Assembly: GCA_001725325.1 (NCBI GenBank)
Contig: MEFY01000002.1
Span: 1,491,559-1,555,558, forward strand
Direction of reading: 5' to 3'
Origin: Leifsonia sp. SCN 70-46
GTDB lineage: Bacteria > Actinomycetota > Actinomycetes > Actinomycetales > Microbacteriaceae
DNA length: 64,000 nucleotides
The translations under genes and the position numbers were made by a program. Shown here in pieces: positions 8,088 to 13,656 of the stretch (position 1 is the stretch's first letter; the number at the start of each line of letters is the position of its first letter). The notes beneath the pieces were generated by a model, which was given only the letters and a program-made list of their open reading frames with translations, was not told the origin of the DNA and made no database searches.

Positions 8088-8589
8088 GAGCGCTGCGCCG
8101 CTCCAGGAGGAGCGTGTCGCGCCACTGACCGGCCCACGGCCCGTAGGTCATCAGAGCGATCCGTTCACGACGACCGATCATGCGGAACCCGAACTCCGCG
8201 TGCAGACCCACCGTGGCCGCGTTCTCCGGAAATACGCTCGACTGGATCGTCCACACTCCGTGCTCCTCAGCACTGATGATGAACGCAGCGAGCAAGGCGC
8301 GTCCCGCGCCACGGCCACGAGCGGCCTCGGCCACGTATACCGAGTGCTCGACCACGCCCGCATAGACCGCTCGTGCTGACACCGGGGACGCGGCAATCCA
8401 CCCCAGCACCGTCCCGCCCTCGTCGAGGGCGACTAAACGACTGTGCGGCACCTTGCCGGCGTCGAACCCCTCCCAGGTTGGCGGCTCCGGCTCGAAAGTC
8501 GCATTGCCGGTCGCAATGCCCTCGGCGAAGATCCGGCGGACGTCCTCCCAATCGGCGGCTACCAAGGGGCGGACAGAGATCTCGCTCAT
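8080..8589 (-). CDS. GNAT acetyltransferase, phosphinothricin/ArsN-like
   Basis: A 169-residue GNAT N-acetyltransferase with the acetyl-CoA-binding element RGRGAGRALL and the preceding VEHSVYVAE strand typical of phosphinothricin-type acetyltransferases. Relatives called ArsN1 acetylate arsinothricin, an organoarsenical antibiotic. Location at the end of an ars cluster supports that role, but the specificity cannot be told from the sequence. General amino acid acetylation is the alternative. It has no counterpart in the second ars cluster. Confidence 0.75.
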   Translation of the reverse strand: MSEISVRPLVAADWEDVRRIFAEGIATGNATFEPEPPTWEGFDAGKVPHSRLVALDEGGTVLGWIAASPVSARAVYAGVVEHSVYVAEAARGRGAGRALLAAFIISAEEHGVWTIQSSVFPENAATVGLHAEFGFRMIGRRERIALMTYGPWAGQWRDTLLLERRSALN

Positions 8590-8619
8590 GCAGCCATCTA
8601 ACCGCTAGAAGTGATGTGC

Positions 8620-8649
8620 TTGACATGCGACTTTTGTCGGGCATATCCT
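8620..8649 (+). promoter_or_regulatory. promoter of a very short transcript
   Basis: A TTGACA -35 (8620-8625), an 18-bp spacer and a TATCCT -10 (8644-8649). The spacer contains CGAC-TTTT-GTCG, a possible operator. Transcription would start near 8656 and meet the terminator at 8672, giving a 40-nt RNA, or would read through towards the small membrane protein at 8819. Confidence 0.5.
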
Positions 8650-8671
8650 GAACGCGCATTCGTTATGCCCG

Positions 8672-8695
8672 CCCGGACTTGTTCCGGGTTTTTTT
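8672..8695 (+). terminator. intrinsic terminator / possible attenuator
   Basis: CCCGGA-N5-TCCGGG stem followed by seven T. It stands only about 20 bp after the predicted transcription start and upstream of the 8819 gene, so it may act as an attenuator. Confidence 0.65.
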
Positions 8696-8818
8696 GTGTC
8701 CGCATTCTGCGCAGCTCGGACTGCGTGCCGGCACCCGCCCTCGGGCGGCTCTCGACTCCCCTCGCGACGCGGGGGGGCAGACGGCATTCCGCCGTCGACG
8801 CTCAGTGGAGGTAGCGCC

Positions 8819-8983
8819 ATGCTTACCAAGCTGCTTGAGAACCTGATGAGCAACGCCACGTGGGTGCTCGCGATCCTGGCGCTGATGCCACTGCTTTATG
8901 CAGTGGTGTTCGCGCGCAGCTCTCGCGGGTACCGTCGCGTGCGCGGACTGCTCAGGGCTCTGAGGAACCCGCGCCGCAAGTAG
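8819..8983 (+). CDS. small single-span membrane protein (54 aa)
   Basis: I do not recognise the family. The product has one hydrophobic helix (about residues 13-32, WVLAILALMPLLYAVVF) and a basic C-terminal tail rich in Arg. GGAGG stands 7 nt before the ATG, which supports translation. The leader between 8696 and 8818 is rich in GC hairpins, for example CCGCCC/GGGCGG and GACGG/CCGTC. It lies between the ars cluster and the CmtR regulator, so a metal-related role is possible but unproven. Confidence 0.6.
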   Translation: MLTKLLENLMSNATWVLAILALMPLLYAVVFARSSRGYRRVRGLLRALRNPRRK

Positions 8984-9046
8984 GCCGCGTTTCAAAAAAG
9001 CACACCCTCCGCTGAGGGGAGAGCTCTGTCTTCCAATAGGTCAGCT

Positions 9047-9062
9047 CTGACTGTATAGTCAG
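9047..9062 (+). promoter_or_regulatory. cmtR1 promoter/operator
   Basis: CTGACT-GTAT-AGTCAG is a perfect palindrome. Its centre contains TATAGT (9054-9059), a -10 box that ends 6 nt before the cmtR1 ATG. The arrangement implies leaderless mRNA and autorepression. Confidence 0.65.
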
Positions 9063-9065
9063 TGC

Positions 9066-9407
9066 ATGCTGACCATAGCGGATCGCCTCGACGTAATGAA
9101 CCGCCTCGGCCGGGCCATGGCCGACGGCACCAGGTCACGGATCCTGCTCAGCCTCCTCGAGAGGCCTGGATACCCGGCAGAGCTCGCCGAAGAACTCAAC
9201 CTGACGCGAACCAACGTCTCGAACCACCTCTCCTGCCTGCGGGGGTGCGGCCTCGTCGTCGCCGAGCCCGAAGGCCGTCGGACGCGATATGAGATTGCCG
9301 ACCCCCACCTCACCCAAGCGTTGGCCGGCCTCGTCAATGTGGTTCTGGCCGTCGATGAGGGCGCGCCATGCGCCGATGGAAACTGCGAGATACCGGGCTG
9401 CTGCTAG
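9066..9407 (+). CDS. cmtR: CmtR-type Cd/Pb-sensing ArsR-family repressor
   Basis: A winged-helix repressor of 113 residues. C57 and C61 (SCLRGC) and C102 fall at exactly the positions of the Cd/Pb site of Mycobacterium tuberculosis CmtR. The C-terminal tail adds C107, C112 and C113, giving a longer thiol-rich end than the mycobacterial protein. The recognition helix is TRTNVSNHL. The gene is followed 45 bp later by a cysteine-rich 21-residue peptide and then a terminator, so the two probably form one transcript. A paralogue with the same cysteines is at 13303. Confidence 0.9.
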   Translation: MLTIADRLDVMNRLGRAMADGTRSRILLSLLERPGYPAELAEELNLTRTNVSNHLSCLRGCGLVVAEPEGRRTRYEIADPHLTQALAGLVNVVLAVDEGAPCADGNCEIPGCC

Positions 9408-9452
9408 CCCACATAGACCTCCCGCAAATCGCGGGATGGAGAGGAGGCGATC

Positions 9453-9518
9453 ATGGCCGAGTGTTGCGACACCAGCTGCTGCACCGCCGACTGCGCCGAA
9501 GGGTGCGTCTGCTGCTAA
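9453..9518 (+). CDS. cysteine-rich 21-residue peptide, metallothionein-like
   Basis: A 22-codon ORF with cysteines at positions 4, 5, 9, 10, 14, 18, 20 and 21: eight in 21 residues, arranged as CC, CC, C, C, CC. It has four acidic residues and no basic ones. A strong ribosome-binding site (GAGGAGG, 5 nt before the ATG) and a 15-bp terminator hairpin just after it argue that it is a real gene. Position after the CmtR Cd/Pb sensor suggests a metal-buffering microprotein. I know no named family for it; it could also be a regulatory leader peptide that senses cysteine supply. Confidence 0.7.
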   Translation: MAECCDTSCCTADCAEGCVCC

Positions 9519-9529
9519 GCGGCCTCAAG

Positions 9530-9564
9530 GAGGAGCCCTCGCCGTGAAACGGCGGGGGCTCCTC
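9530..9564 (+). terminator. hairpin terminator after the cysteine-rich peptide
   Basis: A 15-bp stem with a single G-U pair and loop TGAAA, without a long T run, as is common in actinobacteria. Confidence 0.65.
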
Positions 9565-9605
9565 TGCGTCAAGCGCGAGTGATCGCTAGACGACCTTGCC
9601 GGCAC

Positions 9606-10820
9606 TCATCGGGCCGTGCCGAGGGCGCGCTCGCGATGAGCGGAGACGGCTTCTGCGACCTCGTCGAGGCGATCGGGCCAGAGGTCGGCGTAGGTGTTCA
9701 GGGTCATCGACGCGTCGGCGTGCCCGAGCATCCGCTGGACGACTTTCACATCGGCCCCGGCAGCGATGGCCATGCTCGCCGCCGTGTGACGGAGGGCCTT
9801 GGGGCTCAGCTGGCGTCCCTGAAGGCCGGCGCCCTGGACGGCCTTGCTCCACACGCGGTTGCGCCAGTTGTGGAGGTTCACGTAGTTGCCGCGGGCGGTA
9901 TCGATGAGTGGTGCATCCTGCGAGCGACCCGTCGTGATGGTGCGCAGATGCTCCACCACGTGCGGTGCGATTGGCACGTCACGCCGCTCCCCATGCTTGG
10001 GCTCACCGAAGATGGGGGAGCCGTTGATGTCGACGGTGGCGGTGCGGCGGATCTTGATGCGCCGGGCGTCGAGGTCGACGTTGCCAACCTCGAGCGCGAC
10101 GACCTCACCGATGCGGAGACCGGCGTAGGCCATGAGTTCCACGGCAACGGCGTCCGCGGGTCGACCGGTGACCTCCTGGGCGGACTCGACCAGCTTCTCG
10201 ACCTCCTCGTAGTTGAGGAAGATCTTCTCGGCGGGACGGGTCTTCGGTAGCTCAACCGATCGCGCGGGGTTGGTCGAAAGCCAGCCCAGCTCGACTGCGT
10301 GAGCGAGGGACGCCTTGAATGGCACCCAGACCGCTGTAAGCCCGGACGGGGCCATGCCGTTGCTGCGCACCTTGCGGCCCTCCGCGTGCGGGGCCGTGCC
10401 GTCGAGCATCGCGGTTACCCACTCGTCGATCTCGGTCCGGTGGATCGTTGAGAGCGTGCGTCGGCCCCATGCGGGTAGGACCCAGATGTCCAGAGCATCG
10501 CGGTAGCGCAGCAGAGATGAACCGGTCGGCTTCTTCTTGCTCGAGAACCACGCGGCCGCGGCATCGGCGAACGTCTTCTTCGTGATCTCCTTCGGGCGGT
10601 AGCTTCCCTCGCGCAACTCGTGCGCGGTGCGGGTGCGGAACTCCTCAGCGTCCGCGAGCCGTTCGAAGTTCTTCGAGACGAGCTTCTTGGTCCCGTTGGG
10701 CTGCTCGGCATAGTGGGTCACCTGCCACCGCACGCCCGTGCCGTGGGCTGCCTTCTTGACGGTTTTCTTCCCCGTGGCGGGATCTACTCCGAGCCACCGG
10801 TCGACTATCCAAACTCTCAT
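9606..10820 (-). CDS. int: tyrosine recombinase / integrase of the element
   Basis: Phage-type integrase of 404 residues. The N-terminal arm- and core-binding part is followed by a catalytic domain with AYAGLRIGEV (Arg), LSPKALRHTAAS (Arg-His; the first His of the usual HxxR box is Lys), LGHADASMTL and the nucleophile in LNTYADL. It would recombine the tRNA-Lys attB with attP. ATG 10820 overlaps the stop of the upstream HTH gene (ATGA); longer upstream starts would run through that gene. It points towards attL but is separated from it by the ars cluster. Confidence 0.92.
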   Translation of the reverse strand: MRVWIVDRWLGVDPATGKKTVKKAAHGTGVRWQVTHYAEQPNGTKKLVSKNFERLADAEEFRTRTAHELREGSYRPKEITKKTFADAAAAWFSSKKKPTGSSLLRYRDALDIWVLPAWGRRTLSTIHRTEIDEWVTAMLDGTAPHAEGRKVRSNGMAPSGLTAVWVPFKASLAHAVELGWLSTNPARSVELPKTRPAEKIFLNYEEVEKLVESAQEVTGRPADAVAVELMAYAGLRIGEVVALEVGNVDLDARRIKIRRTATVDINGSPIFGEPKHGERRDVPIAPHVVEHLRTITTGRSQDAPLIDTARGNYVNLHNWRNRVWSKAVQGAGLQGRQLSPKALRHTAASMAIAAGADVKVVQRMLGHADASMTLNTYADLWPDRLDEVAEAVSAHRERALGTAR

Positions 10821-11410
10821 GCGGACTTCCCCTCCCGCTCCTCGCTGATGGGCAATGTCCATCCGCCAGCGTTCAGCATGGCCGCGAGCCGGTCGGCCTC
10901 TCGTCGCGCTTCCTCGATCCGTTGAGAAGCGGCCCTGGTGTACTCGCCCGCCCCTTCCGCTCGCTCGAGTTCTTCCATGACGGTCAAACGTCGAATCTCC
11001 GCCGTTGCCACAGACCACTCGCGGAGCGCCGCGAGTTCGAAGCGCATGGTGCGTCCGTCGAGCGTCGTTGGGCTGTGGGCGCCGTCCTCGAGACTGGCGA
11101 GCCAGGAGTCGAACTCGATCGCCGTCATCCCATCGAATGCCGGGCTGAGCCCCGGAAGGTCGAGAGGAGCATCCGGGCGGTTCATCGGAGCGAGGACGTA
11201 GCTCGGCGGGACCTGGAGGGCCATTGCGATGCTCAGCAGTTGGGCGACGTCGAGATTGGACTTTCGGCCGAGCTCGATGTTCTCGATGATCGAGACAGTC
11301 ATGGTGCCGCCGATCGCGTCGGCAAGCTCCTTCGAGGTGCGCATTCCGCGCGCGCGGCGCAGCGCCTGGATCCTGCCGCCGATAGTGGTGGCCGTTCCGA
11401 AGTCCGTCAT
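10817..11410 (-). CDS. XRE-family HTH regulator coupled to the integrase
   Basis: A protein of 197 residues. Residues 10-70 form a Cro/C1-type HTH (IQALRRARGMRTSKELADAIG, then TVSIIENIELGRKSN). The C-terminal part is helical with an acidic, coiled-coil-like stretch around EELERAEGAGEYTRAASQRI. It overlaps the integrase start by four bases, so the two are translated together. It is probably the element's maintenance or excision regulator. It is divergent from the excisionase-like gene at 11515. Confidence 0.8.
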   Translation of the reverse strand: MTDFGTATTIGGRIQALRRARGMRTSKELADAIGGTMTVSIIENIELGRKSNLDVAQLLSIAMALQVPPSYVLAPMNRPDAPLDLPGLSPAFDGMTAIEFDSWLASLEDGAHSPTTLDGRTMRFELAALREWSVATAEIRRLTVMEELERAEGAGEYTRAASQRIEEARREADRLAAMLNAGGWTLPISEEREGKSA

Positions 11411-11514
11411 TTCAGCACCCTAGCGCGTTTCGGGTTGTCAAACCAGCGATTGACTCTTACCGTCACTATAACAACCAATGTGGCCCGATGGTCGCAATAA
11501 CGACAGGAGATGTC

Positions 11515-11712
11515 ATGGACGAGGATTTCATTCACGCTGGCGCCGTTGGGGAGATCACTGGCCTATCGGTCGGCGCTCTGGCGCAACTGCGGTACCGGGG
11601 GATCGGCCCGAAGTTCTACAAGCCCACCCCGCGCAAGGTGCTCTACAAGCGCTCGGAGGTCATCGCCTGGGTTGAAGCCTCCGCACGCGAACGCTCCACC
11701 TCGTTCGCGTGA
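11515..11712 (+). CDS. excisionase-like MerR/AlpA-type HTH protein
   Basis: A DNA-binding protein of 65 residues with the pattern of element-encoded excisionases: a short HTH (GLSVGALAQLRYRGIGPKFYK) followed by a wing (VLYKRSEVIAWVE). It would bind att arms and steer the integrase towards excision. ATG 11515 follows CAGGAGA at a good distance. The stop overlaps the GTG start of the next gene. Divergence from int/HTH suggests a lysogeny-type switch. Confidence 0.75.
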   Translation: MDEDFIHAGAVGEITGLSVGALAQLRYRGIGPKFYKPTPRKVLYKRSEVIAWVEASARERSTSFA

Positions 11713-12131
11713 GCCGACCGATGGGGTTGTTCGCCGCCAAGAACGCCGTGCTCGTCGCAGCCCAACTCGGGCTCGGCGGGCCGGCCGCCCGACTGCTGCT
11801 GCACATGGCGCTCGAGTGCTTCGACGAGGACCGCGACAACCAGCTCCAGCGCCGCTACTTCGCCGGACGGGAATCGTCCGCGATCGCCCTCGGCTACCTC
11901 GCTCCCGACAACGGAAGCGACGCCGCGATGTCCGCTGTCAAGCGTGCGATGCGCGAGCTCATCTCGACTGGCGCAGTGTCCCGGATCCGCTCGGGCGGAC
12001 GCGGGCAGACCTCCGAGTACGAGCTGAACGTCGACTCCTCGAGGCCTCCGGTGATGCGTCCCTACGCCCGAGAACCGATCCCTTTCCCGGTTGGAGGAGG
12101 CAACTGGGTGAACCCCTCAGAGGGTCGCTGA
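11709..12131 (+). CDS. conserved element protein with a winged-helix-like fold
   Basis: A protein of 140 residues starting at GTG 11709, coupled to the excisionase-like gene by a GTGA overlap. It contains LGGPAARLLLHMALECFD, then YFAGRESSAIALGYL, AVKRAMRELISTGAVSRIRSGGRGQTSEYEL, which reads like a winged helix as found in replication-initiator-like proteins. I associate such sequences with integrative elements of actinobacteria but cannot name a function. A role in element replication or regulation is inference. Confidence 0.6.
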   Translation: MSRPMGLFAAKNAVLVAAQLGLGGPAARLLLHMALECFDEDRDNQLQRRYFAGRESSAIALGYLAPDNGSDAAMSAVKRAMRELISTGAVSRIRSGGRGQTSEYELNVDSSRPPVMRPYAREPIPFPVGGGNWVNPSEGR

Positions 12132-12491
12132 CCGACCACCTTAGGGGGTCGAAACGATGCACCTTTCGGGTCGCCCACCGGCCCCCTTAACAGGAAGAAC
12201 AGAAATGACCAGAACTAGACCAGGACGCGCGACGCGCGCGCGAGGCATGTGCGGAGGTTGCAGAGTTTCGTTCTCACAGAGTTCGGAAGTCACGAAGATC
12301 GGAACCGTCGAGCGAGGCCGAAGCGGAGAAGGTCGGAACCTCCAGAGTTCGAGAGTTTATGTGTCTCCCGGCAGGACGTATGAAGGCCCGAAGTTCCAGA
12401 TTCGTGTGCGACGAACTTGGGACGAGCGCGTCGCGGCTACTTCCCGTGAGTGTTCCCTGATCGGGAAGAGGCGCGGGAAACTTTTCGGCCC
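12132..12491. other. non-coding stretch with short repeats before the cloverleaf
   Basis: No convincing gene. The in-frame ORF here has atypical composition and no ribosome-binding site. The motif CAGAGTTCG, or CAGAGTTTCG, occurs three times between about 12260 and 12352, next to several GATCGGAAC/GGTCGGAAC segments. These may be protein-binding iterons belonging to the origin-like structure that follows. Confidence 0.4.
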
Positions 12492-12608
12492 GTTTTCCCC
12501 TGTCCCGCCGCCACTTCCCGGCTGCGCCGGCTCCCCAACCTCCCACCCTCCACAAGTTACGTGCGGGAGGTTGGGAAGTGAAGAAGTGGCGGCGGGACAG
12601 GGGAAAAC
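12492..12608. repeat. cloverleaf-like nested inverted repeat, candidate origin or oriT of the element
   Basis: A perfect 26-bp inverted repeat (12492-12517 with 12583-12608) encloses a small CCGG/CCGG hairpin (about 12518-12530) and an inner perfect 11-bp stem (CCCAACCTCCC at 12534-12544 with 12565-12575). CACTTCCC/GGGAAGTG (12512-12519 with 12573-12580) can pair alternatively. It stands 33 bp upstream of the Replic_Relax-like gene. Such structures serve as nicking sites or single-strand origins in rolling-circle and mobilizable elements. Confidence 0.65.
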
Positions 12609-12641
12609 AAAGAAACAAGAACAAGAGACAGGGGACCGTTG

Positions 12642-13295
12642 ATGATGCAGCTGACGAGACGAGACGAGCAGATGCTCGACTGGTTGAACGTCGTCAGGAT
12701 GGCCGACATGGACGGCGTCAGATGGGCACTGGCAGCGCTGAAACACGGTCACGCCGACAACCCGGTCACGACCCGTCGGGCCAATCAGTGGGTGGCCAGG
12801 ATGGCCGAGGCAGGACTCGTCGAACGTGTGCGGCCGATGTACCGCAATCGCCAGATCGTATGGCCCACCTATGCCGGTGCGGGAAGGACTCCACCGGCGC
12901 TATTCCGACAGACGATGCGTCATGAGCTGGCAGTAGCCGCCGTGTCCGCCCGGTATCTGGCGAAGGGCTACGAGTGGTCGCGGGATAGGCGTCCTGAGTC
13001 GCCTCGAGATCATCAGGGCGATGGGCTCGCCGCGCGCGGGGGCGTCGTGGAATTGGTCGAGGTTGAACTGACCACGAAGAAGCTCGCTAGGTATCGAGTG
13101 ATCCACGGAATCCTCGGCCAGCGTCTGAACGGCGAGCTCGCGGCCGTCACCTACTGGTGTACGCCGGAGGTTGCGAGGGTGGTCGATCGTGAAGCAGATC
13201 GGTTCGTTTTCCGTGACCAGCGAAACCGACTGGTGACGCGCGGAGTTTTCGACAATCAGGGACGTTGGATCGAGGGGTCAGCGTTCGCTGTATAG
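12642..13295 (+). CDS. Replic_Relax-like protein (replication/mobilization of the element)
   Basis: A protein of 217 residues. It starts with a winged-helix-like segment (TRRDEQMLDWLNVVRMADMDGVRWAL) and continues with MRHELAVAAVSARYL and the conserved WSRDRRPES/GVVELVEVELTTK block that I associate with the replication-relaxation family of actinobacterial plasmids and integrative elements. A catalytic Tyr cannot be assigned with confidence. I chose ATG 12642 over TTG 12639, with AGGGGAC upstream. The cloverleaf repeat immediately upstream is a plausible target. Confidence 0.55.
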   Translation: MMQLTRRDEQMLDWLNVVRMADMDGVRWALAALKHGHADNPVTTRRANQWVARMAEAGLVERVRPMYRNRQIVWPTYAGAGRTPPALFRQTMRHELAVAAVSARYLAKGYEWSRDRRPESPRDHQGDGLAARGGVVELVEVELTTKKLARYRVIHGILGQRLNGELAAVTYWCTPEVARVVDREADRFVFRDQRNRLVTRGVFDNQGRWIEGSAFAV

Positions 13296-13296
13296 T
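13291..13296 (+). promoter_or_regulatory. -10 box of cmtR2
   Basis: TATAGT ends 6 nt before the cmtR2 ATG, matching the leaderless layout of cmtR1. It lies in the last codons of the preceding gene. Only the right half (AGTCA) of the cmtR1 palindrome is kept. Confidence 0.55.
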
Positions 13297-13302
13297 CATC
13301 GC

Positions 13303-13656
13303 ATGCTGACCATTGCCTCGCGCGTCGATGTCATGAACCGGTTGGGCCGCGCCATGGCCGATCCCACCCGTTCCCGGATCCTGCTGAGCCTGCTCGAGCA
13401 GCCCGGGTACCCCGCGGAACTGTCGCGCGATCTGAGACTCACCCGGTCGAACGTGTCGAACCACCTCGCCTGCCTGCGCGGCTGCGGGATCGTCGTCGCA
13501 ACACCCGAAGGACGCCAGACACGCTACGAGATCGCCGACGCGCACCTCACCCGCGCGCTGGGCGCGCTCGTCGACACGGTGCTCGCCGTCGACGACGGGT
13601 TCGAGTGCGCGGACGTCAACTGCGACGTGCCGCTGTGCTGCGGGGTCGACGCGTGA
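13303..13656 (+). CDS. cmtR: CmtR-type Cd/Pb-sensing repressor, second copy
   Basis: A 117-residue paralogue of the regulator at 9066 with the same sensor cysteines C57, C61 and C102 and the same extra tail cysteines C107, C112 and C113. Its TGA overlaps the GTG of the metal-ATPase gene, so regulator and pump are one operon. In M. tuberculosis CmtR controls the P-type ATPase gene ctpG in the same way. The paralogues may bind each other's sites. Confidence 0.9.
   Translation: MLTIASRVDVMNRLGRAMADPTRSRILLSLLEQPGYPAELSRDLRLTRSNVSNHLACLRGCGIVVATPEGRQTRYEIADAHLTRALGALVDTVLAVDDGFECADVNCDVPLCCGVDA

Noticed and set aside
12132-12608. CRISPR array
   Set aside because: The repeats are short, unevenly spaced and form nested inverted arms; no regular repeat-spacer unit and no cas gene in the window.
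12157-12642. 161-codon plus-strand frame through the cloverleaf repeat
   Set aside because: It runs through a perfect 26-bp inverted repeat, lacks a proper ribosome-binding site and shows non-coding composition.
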